Origin: Psychrosphaera ytuae
GTDB lineage: Bacteria > Pseudomonadota > Gammaproteobacteria > Enterobacterales > Alteromonadaceae
Assembly (NCBI RefSeq): GCF_017638545.1
Contig: NZ_CP072110.1
Location: 3,038,001-3,102,000 of the forward strand
DNA: 64,000 nucleotides
Direction of reading: 5' to 3'
In this document: one piece after another, positions 35,301 through 44,925 of the stretch
How the letters are laid out: each line of letters starts with the position of its first letter
Numbering within the stretch: position 1 is the first letter of the stretch
Notes under the pieces: generated by a model
Seen by the model: the letters and a program-made list of their open reading frames with translations, nothing else
Told to the model about the DNA's origin: nothing
The model's database searches: none
Position numbers and translations under genes: made by a program

Positions 35301-38300
35301 TTAACCAATCAAATCTAGCTTCCAGGTTGCTTTTTCTTTGAAGTCTTCGGTTACAAAGTCAACAAATTCACGCACTGGTAAAGGGCGGCTAAAGAAGTAG
35401 CCTTGGATGTATTTACAGCCATAGCTGTCGAGTACCCTAAGCTGTTCTAACGTTTCAATACCCTCAGCCACGACATTTAACTGCATGGTTTCAGCCAGTA
35501 GCATGATGGCTTTAACGATAGCTGCATCGTTTTCACTCTGGTCTACATCCATGATAAATGAGCGATCAATTTTTAATGTATCAATTGGGAATTTCTTCAA
35601 GTAACTCAGTGAAGAATAACCGGTACCAAAGTCATCAACCGCAATCGTTACGCCCATGTTCTTTAATTGTTGAAGACGTTCAATGTTATCCTCAACATCA
35701 GACATGACGGCACTTTCTGTTAACTCCAGCTCAAGTAAGTTACTAGGCAACCCAGTAAGCGATAGGGCGTTTTTAACCTTGTCTACTAGGTTAGTTTGTT
35801 TGAACTGGACACTCGATACGTTAATCGAAACCTTTAGGTTTTCGATTCCTTCATCGTGCCATTGTTTGGCCTGGAAACAGGCTGTTTGTAAAATCCACTC
35901 ACCCAATTCAACAATTAATCCAGACTCTTCAGCGATTGGAATAAAATCAGCCGGAGAGACAAAGCCCATAACTGGGTGATTCCATCGGATCAGAGCTTCG
36001 GCTTTAGCGATACGATTGTTAAATAAATCAACCTGAGGTTGATAATACAGCTCAAATTCTTGGTTTTTCAGTGCATTGCGCAGGTGTTCTTCGAGTTGTA
36101 ATCGCTCAAATGCTTTTTCATTCAGCTCATTGGAGAAGTACTTAAAGGTTCTACGGCCTTCTTCTTTTGCTTGGTACATTGCAACATCAGCGTGTTTCAT
36201 CAGTTCTTGCACCGTCAACCCGTTTTCAGGATACATAGCAATACCAATTGATGGTGTGACAGACACTTCATATCCGTCAACCATAATAGGTTTGGATACG
36301 CTATCTATAATACGCTGTGTGACAACTGTAGTTTCTTCTGGGTTATCAATATGACTCAAAAATACCGTGAACTCGTCGCCACCGAGACGGGCGATTTCGT
36401 TTTTGAAAGACTTTACGTCGTAATTACGCGCGACAAAGTCACTATTACGGACGCTGTGTCTTAAGCGCTCTGCAACCTCTTTTAAGACCTTATCACCAAA
36501 GTTGTGACCTAGGGTGTCATTAATCCGTTTAAAGCGGTCTAGGTCAATGAACATGACTCCTGCGTTATAGTTTCCGCGTTTGGCCAGAGATAAAAATTTC
36601 TCCATGCTCTCATAGAAACTTTGACGATTAGGCAAGCCAGTTAGACTGTCGAAATAAGCGAGTTTATGCAGCTTGCGCTCTTGAGATAATTGCCGCTGGA
36701 TTTTCAACTGTTGTTGGCGAACCAAGATTAAAAATATCGCACTGAAAATGACAAAGTAAGTTAAGTACGCGTACCAAGTGCGCCAAATAGGTGGCAACAC
36801 TCGGATTGGAATGGCAAGCTCGTCGCTCCATTCACCGTCGTTGTTACTACCTTTTACTTTTAAGGTATAAAAGCCATCATTAAGATGAGACAAAGCAATG
36901 TGGTTGTTTGTTCCTAGATCGCTCCAAACCTCAGCCACACCCTCCAACTTATACTTGTAACGGTTGTTTGAAGGCTTTGTGTAATCTAGCGCTGCAAACT
37001 CAAAATCAACAACGGTTTCACCGTGTTGAAGCTCTAAAACTCCATCTTCTCTGAACAACTCATGTATCGGACGTATATTGTTCGATTGGCTAAATTTAGT
37101 CAGGCGAATTGGTGGCTTATAGGTATTAATCGGAATTTGGTCAGGTAAAAACGTGTTAAAACCGTTAGCGCCACCAAAAAACATTCGGCCATCACTGGCC
37201 TTAAAAAACGCACCAGAGTTGAAGTCATTGCCCTGTAAACCATGGCTGGTGTTAAAGTTTACCGAGCTTAGAGTATAAGGGTTGAAACGTGTTAAACCCT
37301 TAGAATGAGAAATCCAGATATAACTGTCATCATCTTGCAAAATACCATAGGTAAAATCACTGGCCAGGCCTTCGTTACTACCAAAGTGTTGAAAAACGAC
37401 TTCACCCATAGCGAGTTTCTCTTTATCGAGTCTTGCAATGCCGGCGTCTGGAGTTGTCATCCAGATATACTCGTCTGTACTTAATAATCCAAACACAGAG
37501 TTAGATTGAAGAGATTGTGGATTAGTTTGATTTTTGAGGAACGCTTGAGCTTTTTTCGTTTTTCGATCAAATTTTACTAGACCACCGTGGTGGCTAGCAA
37601 ACCATAATGCACCGTCATTATCTTCAATAATATCAACTATTAATGTGGGAGGAAGGTTATCACCAGAGTCTACATAATTGTCCAGTCTTTCAAATACAGA
37701 ATTTCCATTTTCGTCAAAGTGATGGAGGATTACTCCACCACCCCACGTGCCTATTGCTATAGTTCCGTCTTTTAACTCCTTAAGACGGCTTATACCATTA
37801 ATGGTAGTTGCTTTTTCATCGCTATAGTTTGCATCATCAACTCTTAGGCCTATTTCATTGACAAAATGTTTATAATTGTCAGTGCCTAACTCTCCTCTGT
37901 ATAGTCCATTTTTCAGTGTACCAACCCAAATATTATTGTGGCGATCAACTAATAGACTTGGAACGATAGACGCAATTATTTCTTTTAGCTCAACCGCTAA
38001 GAAAAATGGTTCAGCACTACCATCAGGTAAAAATTTAGTAATTCCCCCGCCGAAAGAGCCAATATAAAAATTACCATTTTTATCCTCAGTGAAGGAAATT
38101 GTGTGTTCACTTTGAATAACGGGGTAGCTTTGCTTATTTATGTGTTGAAATGATGGGAATTTCGCATTCCAATAACTTATTCCATTTTGTGTACCTACCC
38201 ACATCACGCCTCCTTCATCTTGTGTGAGGACCCGTACTTGATTGTTTACCAGAGAGTTTGCAGCGAAATCAAGCTTGTTATGAACAATAATTGATTTGTT

Positions 38301-39230
38301 TGAGTAGCTGTATTCACATATTCCTTTATTAGTAGCAAGCCAGAGTTTCTCTGTTATATTTCCTGTAATTTGGTTAATTTGAAGGGAGCAATCCGTTTCA
38401 ATTTCTTTGAAGATATTTGAAAGTCGTTTAGAGGTAGGAGAAAAGGAAAATAGTCCCTCACTACTCGTTCCTATCCAGATATTATCTTCTTTGTCTAAAA
38501 ATACATCTCTGGGATGACTTTCAGGCCAAGAGGTAATATTTTTACTAGAAAAGTTGATAAAAAGATCTGATCCAAAACTTTTGTAGAACACACCATTACT
38601 TTTAGTAACAATGACTATGCTTCCATTGTCGTTTGAAGAAAAACCTCTCGCGATACCTTCGAATGAACCATTGTTGGTTCTTAATTCAACACGCTTTAAT
38701 TTATTATTTTTATTTTCTAAAATAAAAACACCTGATTTGGATGTCAGAAACCAAATGTTATTATTTTTGTCTTCCATAATATCGATGACGATATCATTGA
38801 AGTCATGTTGAAGTAATTGAGGAAGATCGAAGTGCTCAAAAGAATCAGTTTCTGGTAAATACATGCTTATGGATTTTCCAGATGCAACCCAAATCCTACC
38901 TTCCGAGTCAGTGTATATTTTATTAATCCAATCACTGACACCAAATTTTTGCTCGAATTTTGAGAACTGATAGACAGTACTGTTATTCCCATCAAATTTA
39001 ACGAGTCCCCCCTGAGTACCAAACCACATGAATCCAAGCTTGTCTTGTTCAATAGCGTTGATTGTTGGGTGTGGCAACGTAACTGAGTCTAGTTGCGAAA
39101 AAAATATTTTAGTTTTATTGAAAGCCTCATTACCGATAGCGGCAGTCGAAGAGAAAAATAGTCCTGATATGACGATAGTAGTTAGTTGTATAAGATTTAG
39201 TATTTTTGATTTTACATTGAGAAAAGACAT
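35301..39230 (-). CDS. Beta-propeller sensor fused to GGDEF-EAL (c-di-GMP)
   Basis: About 1309 residues. After a signal peptide, at least ten two-component-regulator propeller blades are visible (GFMWFGTQGGLVKFDG, NNIWFLTSKSGVFIL, NIWIGTSSEGLFSF, NIWVGTLKNGLYRG, LWFASHHGGLVKFD). A Y_Y_Y domain (FEFAALDYTKPSNNRYKYKL), a transmembrane helix (WYAYLTYFVIFSAIFLILV), GGDEF at about 950-954 and EAL at about 1078-1080 follow, with DDFGTGYSS and AEGIET intact. Between an RNSD and the GGDEF motif there is an extra ~13-residue insert. I choose ATG 39230; a TTG at 39248 is possible, but a TATAAT on the same strand at 39261-39256 would put the transcript start near it. The architecture recalls hybrid sensor kinases that detect polysaccharide breakdown. 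Confidence 0.92.
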   Translation of the reverse strand: MSFLNVKSKILNLIQLTTIVISGLFFSSTAAIGNEAFNKTKIFFSQLDSVTLPHPTINAIEQDKLGFMWFGTQGGLVKFDGNNSTVYQFSKFEQKFGVSDWINKIYTDSEGRIWVASGKSISMYLPETDSFEHFDLPQLLQHDFNDIVIDIMEDKNNNIWFLTSKSGVFILENKNNKLKRVELRTNNGSFEGIARGFSSNDNGSIVIVTKSNGVFYKSFGSDLFINFSSKNITSWPESHPRDVFLDKEDNIWIGTSSEGLFSFSPTSKRLSNIFKEIETDCSLQINQITGNITEKLWLATNKGICEYSYSNKSIIVHNKLDFAANSLVNNQVRVLTQDEGGVMWVGTQNGISYWNAKFPSFQHINKQSYPVIQSEHTISFTEDKNGNFYIGSFGGGITKFLPDGSAEPFFLAVELKEIIASIVPSLLVDRHNNIWVGTLKNGLYRGELGTDNYKHFVNEIGLRVDDANYSDEKATTINGISRLKELKDGTIAIGTWGGGVILHHFDENGNSVFERLDNYVDSGDNLPPTLIVDIIEDNDGALWFASHHGGLVKFDRKTKKAQAFLKNQTNPQSLQSNSVFGLLSTDEYIWMTTPDAGIARLDKEKLAMGEVVFQHFGSNEGLASDFTYGILQDDDSYIWISHSKGLTRFNPYTLSSVNFNTSHGLQGNDFNSGAFFKASDGRMFFGGANGFNTFLPDQIPINTYKPPIRLTKFSQSNNIRPIHELFREDGVLELQHGETVVDFEFAALDYTKPSNNRYKYKLEGVAEVWSDLGTNNHIALSHLNDGFYTLKVKGSNNDGEWSDELAIPIRVLPPIWRTWYAYLTYFVIFSAIFLILVRQQQLKIQRQLSQERKLHKLAYFDSLTGLPNRQSFYESMEKFLSLAKRGNYNAGVMFIDLDRFKRINDTLGHNFGDKVLKEVAERLRHSVRNSDFVARNYDVKSFKNEIARLGGDEFTVFLSHIDNPEETTVVTQRIIDSVSKPIMVDGYEVSVTPSIGIAMYPENGLTVQELMKHADVAMYQAKEEGRRTFKYFSNELNEKAFERLQLEEHLRNALKNQEFELYYQPQVDLFNNRIAKAEALIRWNHPVMGFVSPADFIPIAEESGLIVELGEWILQTACFQAKQWHDEGIENLKVSINVSSVQFKQTNLVDKVKNALSLTGLPSNLLELELTESAVMSDVEDNIERLQQLKNMGVTIAVDDFGTGYSSLSYLKKFPIDTLKIDRSFIMDVDQSENDAAIVKAIMLLAETMQLNVVAEGIETLEQLRVLDSYGCKYIQGYFFSRPLPVREFVDFVTEDFKEKATWKLDLIG

Positions 39231-39321
39231 ACGAGAGCGATAAATCAACTTTATTATTATACCAATGTTATATCATGTTGATTGTTGTAAGTCACATTTT
39301 ATAGAGATGTGGATGCGTGAA

Positions 39322-39346
39322 AAAAGCACTGACTTGCAGTGCTTTT
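39322..39346 (-). terminator. Intrinsic terminator of the S8 protease gene
   Basis: AAAAGCACTG (39322-39331), loop ACTTG, CAGTGCTTTT (39337-39346). Reading the minus strand a T-run follows the stem, 17 nt after the protease stop. Confidence 0.88.
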
Positions 39347-39362
39347 AGTTTGGTCTCTATTT

Positions 39363-41546
39363 TTAGTCGAAAACGACCCAGTTCGTTTTAACTCGTGAGG
39401 GAGCTTCTTTGTCGTAAAAGATTAACCCTTGAGTAGACGACTTTGTTGAGCTAGGAGCTTCTTTGTCGTAGAAGATTAATCCTTTAGTATTAGCTTTTGT
39501 TGATGATGGTGCTTCTTTGTCGTAGAAAATTAAGCCTTTAGTCTTAGACCCAGATGAACTTGGTATTTCTTTATCATAAAAAATAAGGCCGTTCGACTTA
39601 GATTTAGTTGAAGTCGGTACCTCTTTATCATAGAAAATAAGCCCCTTTGATTTTGGTTTTGTAGAAGTTGGTATTTCCTTGTCATAGAAAATCAACCCCT
39701 TAGAAGCCACAAAATCGTCGATCATATCTTGGTCAGTTGAGCCATCCCAAACATAGTCTTCGTTGTGTACTAGGTAGTACTCTTGTGTTTCTTTGTTGTA
39801 ACGAGCTGGGCCAATGTAGAAACCGTCAAGGTTAGCTAGTTGCTCTTCAACGTCGATGTTGCGGTTAGCACAGCCTTTGTATTGACTAGTTACAGCAGCA
39901 AATGCATCAACTAGACCTGCGCCTTGGCGGAAGATGCTGTAAAGTAACTCTTCATCGTCTGTTTGGGCCATACGAGCTGTTGCCATTAGTCGACATTTAA
40001 CGTCGTCTGGGCTCAAATCAGGTTGCTCTTGCAGCATTAATGCAACAATGCCGGTTGTAACAGCCGTCGCTTGCGAAGTACCTGACATAGAGAAATAGTT
40101 ATACTCATCACCATACATGCCATAGTTTTGCATTAGGAACGAATCCTGACCTACAAGACCTTGCATGTGAGCGCCTGGAGCAACGATTTCTGGCTTGATG
40201 AAACCAGCGTGCGTCGGACCTGAGCTTGAGAAAGACGCCAACATATCGTCGCCGATGTTGTAAGGCGTGTAGTTATCAGTTGTAGCGCCAACAGTGATGA
40301 TGAACGGGTTGTTTCCTGGTACGCCAACAGTAAGAGCATCTGGACCTGTGTTACCAGCTGACGCAACGACAGTGATGCCTTCTTGCCAAACTTTAATTAA
40401 AGCGCGGTTAATTGGGTCGAAGTTATAAAGAGACTGTACTTCAGAGCCAAACGATAAATTTAACACCTTGATGTTTAGTTCATCTTTGTTTTGAAGAACG
40501 TAATCAATCGCTGTCAAAATATCGGCATATGTAGAGCTGCCTTCACCATCAAACGCTTTGATAGAGATTAGGTCAACATCTGGTGCGATACCGTTGTAAG
40601 AAAGGGTAGCGTAACCTTCGTCTGTTGTCGTTGACGAGCTGTTAGCAATTAAGCTAGTTACATGAGAACCATGGCCATACTCGTCTTCAAGTACGTCAAT
40701 AACGCTTACGCGGTGGATATTACGTTGCTCGCCGTAAGTGTTGTACTCTAGCTGTTCAAAGCTATCTAGACCTGAGTCGATAACTGCAACACCAACACCA
40801 CGACCTGTAATACCAACTTGGTGTAGTTGATCAGCGTTTACCTGAGCAGGGAAGTAGGTATCACGGTTTTCACCACGGGTTACTTCTTCCTTAACAGAGT
40901 TCATTGCTACTGTTTCACCGCTCATTAGGTTAAAGCTAATACGGTAGTCTTGGTCATTGACGTTTTGTAAATCGTCAAACTTCATAGTTAGCTTTAATTT
41001 TTTACCTGGTTTTACTTCAACTGGCTCATCGAAGTAATAAGTGATGTGTTGACCAGTTACTTTTTTTGCAACTAACTGACCATTCACTTTTAACTTTTTA
41101 AGTTCACCGTTTTCGGCAGGCCAATCAATTGCAACGCTATCAACAAAACCTGTTTCTTTAGTGCGGTTTTTGGCAACCCACACCGCTTTTTTCTTGTCGG
41201 TTTTGAAGCGGATTGGTTGGCTGTTTTGCCACTCATTCGACTTTGAATTTATTTGTACTTTTGCATCTGAGAACATACGGATCAGTGGGTTTGTCTTTTT
41301 GATCGCAGAAACTTGTTCATCTGTTAATAAGGCAGAAATTGCCGGAATAACGGCAAAGTCGTGTACAACCTTACCACCGATTTTGTTGACCAAAGTGATC
41401 ATTGACCCTTTGCTTGCACCCTGCAAGATGTATGCGTTTGTTGGCTGGTAGCTCTTCATGCCAGTCAAGGCGATGACTGAGGCCACAAGACTTACTACAG
41501 CAAACACCAAACTCCATTTCTTATTGCTTAATCTTGGTAAAAACAT
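39363..41546 (-). CDS. S8 family serine protease with C-terminal tandem repeats
   Basis: A 727-residue subtilisin-like protease. An N-terminal membrane or signal segment (residues 12-30) and an I9-like propeptide region (about 36-100) precede the catalytic domain. The triad is Asp257 (AVIDSGLD), His292 (GHGSHV) and Ser491 (SGTSQAT), with the oxyanion Asn399 (ASAGNT); all are intact. After a linker (FYIGPARYNKETQEYYLVHNE is part of it, shortened) residues 616-727 are six 18-residue repeats built on GLIFYDKE-P-S-TK and a degenerate seventh start (NWVVFD). It should be exported and self-processed. It is monocistronic with its own terminator. Confidence 0.92.
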   Translation of the reverse strand: MFLPRLSNKKWSLVFAVVSLVASVIALTGMKSYQPTNAYILQGASKGSMITLVNKIGGKVVHDFAVIPAISALLTDEQVSAIKKTNPLIRMFSDAKVQINSKSNEWQNSQPIRFKTDKKKAVWVAKNRTKETGFVDSVAIDWPAENGELKKLKVNGQLVAKKVTGQHITYYFDEPVEVKPGKKLKLTMKFDDLQNVNDQDYRISFNLMSGETVAMNSVKEEVTRGENRDTYFPAQVNADQLHQVGITGRGVGVAVIDSGLDSFEQLEYNTYGEQRNIHRVSVIDVLEDEYGHGSHVTSLIANSSSTTTDEGYATLSYNGIAPDVDLISIKAFDGEGSSTYADILTAIDYVLQNKDELNIKVLNLSFGSEVQSLYNFDPINRALIKVWQEGITVVASAGNTGPDALTVGVPGNNPFIITVGATTDNYTPYNIGDDMLASFSSSGPTHAGFIKPEIVAPGAHMQGLVGQDSFLMQNYGMYGDEYNYFSMSGTSQATAVTTGIVALMLQEQPDLSPDDVKCRLMATARMAQTDDEELLYSIFRQGAGLVDAFAAVTSQYKGCANRNIDVEEQLANLDGFYIGPARYNKETQEYYLVHNEDYVWDGSTDQDMIDDFVASKGLIFYDKEIPTSTKPKSKGLIFYDKEVPTSTKSKSNGLIFYDKEIPSSSGSKTKGLIFYDKEAPSSTKANTKGLIFYDKEAPSSTKSSTQGLIFYDKEAPSRVKTNWVVFD
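39366..39701 (-). repeat. Six 54-bp tandem repeats in the protease C-terminus
   Basis: In-frame repeats of 54 bp each encoding K/N/Q-GLIFYDKE-[IVA]-P-[TS]-S-[TSR] plus a Lys/Ser/Thr-rich spacer. All eight core residues GLIFYDKE are identical in the six copies while their codons vary (for example Gly GGG, GGC, GGA; Leu TTG, CTT, TTA; Tyr TAT, TAC). The final copy ends in a NWVVFD that looks like a diverged seventh core. Confidence 0.95.
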
Positions 41547-41714
41547 ACTGATGTATACCCTTTTTTTATTATTGGATTAAATTTAAAGCAGGTTTCATGC
41601 CAGTAACATTATGAGAAATTAGACAAAATTCTGACGTTGTGAAATTTGTTTTAATAAAAGTAGTGTTTTTACCAAATATAGAAAAAATAAGGTGTTAGAG
41701 GATATTTATAACAA

Positions 41715-41742
41715 AAAACCAGCGGCAATAGACGCTGGTTTT
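41715..41742 (-). terminator. Intrinsic terminator of nhaB-dsbB
   Basis: AAAACCAGCG (41715-41724), loop GCAATAGA, CGCTGGTTTT (41733-41742). A T-run follows on the minus strand, downstream of the dsbB stop. Confidence 0.88.
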
Positions 41743-41779
41743 GATTTTTTAGGTTTATCGCGGTCAAACGACAATGTCG

Positions 41780-42310
41780 CTATAGTCCCCTGACTTTAAT
41801 TAGTCGTGCTCCAATACAGAGTACAGCCATCAGTAAGTAGCCGCCAAAAACAACAACCATCCACTGTGGCATGGACAAGCCTAAAAACAGCCAATCTATG
41901 TCACCACAGGTGCCTCTTGGCTCAAATACCGAAGGCAACCACTCGTGGATAGGCATCCAGCTTGGATAATTTGGGAAAACATCACAGCTCATTAACAACA
42001 TGAAGTTATCGGGATTTTGCATTCGAACATGTTCGATGGCGAGTTTTAACCCCCACACGCTAGCTACAAGCCATGCCAATAGGCTGCTTACTCTCAAAAT
42101 ACGCGAAGATGGGTTGATTAGGGCCGGAATAGTTGCAAACAATATTCCTGCAACCGCTGTGCGTTGATAGACACACATAATGCAAGGCTCTAAGCCCATT
42201 CCATATTGAAAATATAACGCGATAGCTTCAAACGTAAATGCTGATGCTGCTAATAACAACCATGGCCAGCGAGATGCTGGCCATGATGAAAGAGTGTGTA
42301 CTACTGACAT
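41780..42310 (-). CDS. dsbB: Disulfide bond formation protein DsbB
   Basis: A 176-residue inner-membrane protein that reoxidises DsbA and passes electrons to quinone. Four transmembrane helices are visible. The first redox pair is CIMC in GLEPCIMCVYQR, the second pair is in LLMSCDVFPNYPSW and EPRGTCGDIDW, all as in E. coli DsbB. It lies 5 nt after nhaB, the same operon as in enterobacteria. Confidence 0.95.
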   Translation of the reverse strand: MSVVHTLSSWPASRWPWLLLAASAFTFEAIALYFQYGMGLEPCIMCVYQRTAVAGILFATIPALINPSSRILRVSSLLAWLVASVWGLKLAIEHVRMQNPDNFMLLMSCDVFPNYPSWMPIHEWLPSVFEPRGTCGDIDWLFLGLSMPQWMVVVFGGYLLMAVLCIGARLIKVRGL

Positions 42311-42315
42311 GTCTA

Positions 42316-43899
42316 TTAGTGACCTGAGCTGGTTGCTTCACCCAAGCCAGTATGGTGCTGGATGTAACCGTGATCGTACAACCATGCTGTCATATCATTT
42401 AAGCCGTAGTAGGTCATTAAAATACCGACAATAGACAATACAAGTGTATACGGTATAGCCATGAATACCATGCGGCCGTATGACAATCTAATTAACGGTG
42501 CAAGTGCAGATGTTAATAAGAACAAGAAAGCCGCTTGACCGTTTGGCGTTGCAACAGAAGGTAGGTTAGTACCAGTGTTAATTGCAACAGCAAGCATATC
42601 GAATTCATCGCGAGTGATAACACCATTTTTAAGAGCAGCTGCAACTTCGTTGATGTATACCGTACCAACAAAAACGTTATCACTGACCATGGAAAGAAGG
42701 CCGTTAGCAATAAAGAACATAACTAGCTTAGTCGTCCCTTCAAAAGTCAGAACCCATTCAATTACAGGTGCGAACAACCCTTGGTCAACAATTACTGCAA
42801 CGACAGCAAAGAACACCACTAGTAGAGAGGTGAATGGTAATGCTTCTTCAAATGCCTTACCTAATGCGTGCTCATCAGTAATACCCGCAGCAGAGGTTGC
42901 TAAGATAATAATTGATAGACCAATTAAGCCAACGGTAGCTAGGTGAAGTGCTAAGCCAATAACTAGCCAAACTGCAATAACACCTTGTGACCAAAGCTTA
43001 ACTTTGTCACGTTTAGTCATTTTTGCGTCGTTGTCTGCATCGTAGTCCATAAGGATCAGGCGAACTTGCTCTGGTAACTCTGCGCCGTAAGAGAATATTT
43101 TGAACTTCTCTAAACAGTAAGTCGTTAATAGACCAGCTATTAATGCTGGAATTGTGATAGGAGACATACGGATTGCAAATTCAACGAATTGCCATCCAGC
43201 ACGTTCAGCAATAACCAAGTTTTGTGGCTCACCAACCATAGTACAAACACCACCAAGTGCAGTACCAACACCAGCGTGCATCATAATGTTTCGCATGAAC
43301 GCGCGGAATTGCTCAAGATCTTGGCGCTTAAGGTGGTCTAAGTGGTCATCGTCCGTGTGGTCGTGATCGATGTGATGAAATTGTTTTCCAGAGGCGACTT
43401 TGTGATAAATCATATAGAAGCCAGTAACAACGGTAATGATTACGGCAACAACGGTTAACGCATCTAAGAAAGCAGACAAAAATGCAGCCGCAAAAGTAAA
43501 TGAAAGCGACAGAGCAATTTTAGAGCGGACTCTCAATAGCATCTTTGTAAAAGAGTACATGAGTAACTCTTTCATAAAGTAGATACCAGCAACCATGAAT
43601 ACCAACAACAAGATTACGCTTAAGTTAGCTGAGATTTCATGTTCAACGTGGCTTGGCGTTGTCATACCAATTGCAATTGCTTCAATGACAAGCAACCCCC
43701 CTGGTTGCAGTGGGTAACACTTTAGCGCCATAGCTAAGGTAAAAATAAACTCAAGTACTAATGCCCAACCAGCAATGTATGGGTCAATAGCAAATAGTAT
43801 AGGGTTGATAATAAGACATGCGATAATGGTTAACTTGTACCATTCTGGCGAATTGCCTAAGAAGTTTTGATAAAAAGCACTCAATGAACTTTGTTGCAT
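42316..43899 (-). CDS. nhaB: Na+/H+ antiporter NhaB
   Basis: A 527-residue polytopic inner-membrane antiporter that expels sodium in exchange for protons. It begins with FYQNFLGNSPEWYKLTIIACL and contains GGVCTMVGEPQNLVIAERAGW and MVSDNVFVGTVYINE, strongly typical of NhaB; E. coli NhaB has 513 residues. A His/Asp-rich loop HHIDHDHTDDDHLDHLKR is a little unusual. It is the first gene of nhaB-dsbB and divergent from fadR. Confidence 0.95.
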   Translation of the reverse strand: MQQSSLSAFYQNFLGNSPEWYKLTIIACLIINPILFAIDPYIAGWALVLEFIFTLAMALKCYPLQPGGLLVIEAIAIGMTTPSHVEHEISANLSVILLLVFMVAGIYFMKELLMYSFTKMLLRVRSKIALSLSFTFAAAFLSAFLDALTVVAVIITVVTGFYMIYHKVASGKQFHHIDHDHTDDDHLDHLKRQDLEQFRAFMRNIMMHAGVGTALGGVCTMVGEPQNLVIAERAGWQFVEFAIRMSPITIPALIAGLLTTYCLEKFKIFSYGAELPEQVRLILMDYDADNDAKMTKRDKVKLWSQGVIAVWLVIGLALHLATVGLIGLSIIILATSAAGITDEHALGKAFEEALPFTSLLVVFFAVVAVIVDQGLFAPVIEWVLTFEGTTKLVMFFIANGLLSMVSDNVFVGTVYINEVAAALKNGVITRDEFDMLAVAINTGTNLPSVATPNGQAAFLFLLTSALAPLIRLSYGRMVFMAIPYTLVLSIVGILMTYYGLNDMTAWLYDHGYIQHHTGLGEATSSGH

Positions 43900-44040
43900 T
43901 GTTCCTAGCCTTCCTTATGATTTTTTTTAGAATTTTAGTTCTTATTTGAAATTTAATGTACTAAAAATGCAATTGAATTCATAATCATTTAACGGTTTTT
44001 TAAGAAAATATACTAGTAAAATTAGCGTTAAATTGATTGG

Positions 44041-44068
44041 TTGTGCAAATCAAACCTTCTGGTACAAT
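44041..44068 (+). promoter_or_regulatory. Predicted fadR promoter
   Basis: TTGTGC (44041-44046), a 16-nt gap, TACAAT (44063-44068). The start near 44075 leaves a leader of about 27 nt. The -10 region overlaps CTGGTACAATCAG, which contains a FadR-like CTGGT half but not a full operator. Confidence 0.6.
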
Positions 44069-44101
44069 CAGTTTTAATTATTCCAGAAACGAAGTAGTTA
44101 C

Positions 44102-44815
44102 ATGAAAATAATAAAGGCGCAGAGCCCAGCAGGGTTTGCCGAAGAATACATTGTAGATTCAATTTGGAACAACCGCTTCCCTCCAGGTTCTATCCTGCCT
44201 GCAGAGCGTGAGTTGTCAGAATTAATCGGTGTTACTCGTACAACATTGCGAGAAGTATTACAGCGTTTAGCACGAGATGGATGGTTGACAATTCAACATG
44301 GTAAACCAACCCGAGTGAACAACTTTTGGGATACTTGTGGCGTCAACATTTTGTCGACTTTAGCAAAGTTGGATATCGACGGTGCCGTCGATTTGATTGA
44401 CCAATTATTGTCCGCTCGAACAAATTTGAGTGCAATATATATCCGTGGTGCGATTAAAAACAATCCAGAAAAAGTGATTCAACTCGCTAAAGAAGCACTA
44501 GAGGTTGGTGACGATCCTCAACAGTTTGCTGATGTCGACTATCGATTGAACCACGAATTAGCCCACGCTTCGGGTAATGCGATTTACGTGTTAGTTCTTA
44601 ATGGCTTTAAAGGTTTCTGGGAAAAAATCGCAAGTTACTACTTCTCTCATGATGAAGCACGAGAACTTGCTAAAGCCTACTACGCTGATCTCGTTCGATT
44701 TGCTGAAGCCGGTAAACACGATGATTCAATTTATATGATCCGTAAATACGGTATCGACTCTGGCAAAATCTGGCAGAGAGTTCGAGAAGAGTTTCCGACA
44801 GACTTAATCGAATAG
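44102..44815 (+). CDS. fadR: Fatty-acid metabolism regulator FadR
   Basis: A 237-residue GntR-family regulator. Residues 10-75 form the winged helix (FPPGSILPAERELSELIGV, TRTTLREVLQRLARDGWLTIQHGKPTRV), followed by an all-helical acyl-CoA-binding domain (NNFWDTCGVNILSTLA). FadR represses beta-oxidation genes and activates unsaturated fatty-acid synthesis genes; long-chain acyl-CoA releases it from DNA. A candidate operator stands before fadI in this window. The divergent fadR/nhaB arrangement is as in enterobacteria. Confidence 0.94.
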   Translation: MKIIKAQSPAGFAEEYIVDSIWNNRFPPGSILPAERELSELIGVTRTTLREVLQRLARDGWLTIQHGKPTRVNNFWDTCGVNILSTLAKLDIDGAVDLIDQLLSARTNLSAIYIRGAIKNNPEKVIQLAKEALEVGDDPQQFADVDYRLNHELAHASGNAIYVLVLNGFKGFWEKIASYYFSHDEARELAKAYYADLVRFAEAGKHDDSIYMIRKYGIDSGKIWQRVREEFPTDLIE

Positions 44816-44830
44816 AATAAGAAAAACAGA

Positions 44831-44858
44831 AAAAAGCACCTCTAAGGTGCTTTTTTTT
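44831..44858 (+). terminator. Intrinsic terminator after fadR
   Basis: AGCACCT (44835-44841), loop CTA, AGGTGCT (44845-44851), preceded by an A-run and followed by eight T. Confidence 0.92.
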
Positions 44859-44925
44859 GTTGTCTAGCATAGGCTTAGGTATAGACCAGATTGCATAATT
44901 GCTGAGCGTTTAATACACTCGATAT

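Noticed and set aside
39366..39701. 54-bp repeats as a CRISPR or minisatellite
   Set aside because: The repeats are in frame, lack spacers of the CRISPR kind and keep the protein core while codons vary.
43154..43366. His/Asp-rich loop of NhaB as an inserted metal-binding domain
   Set aside because: Short loop between helices in an otherwise full-length NhaB; no sign of an inserted domain.
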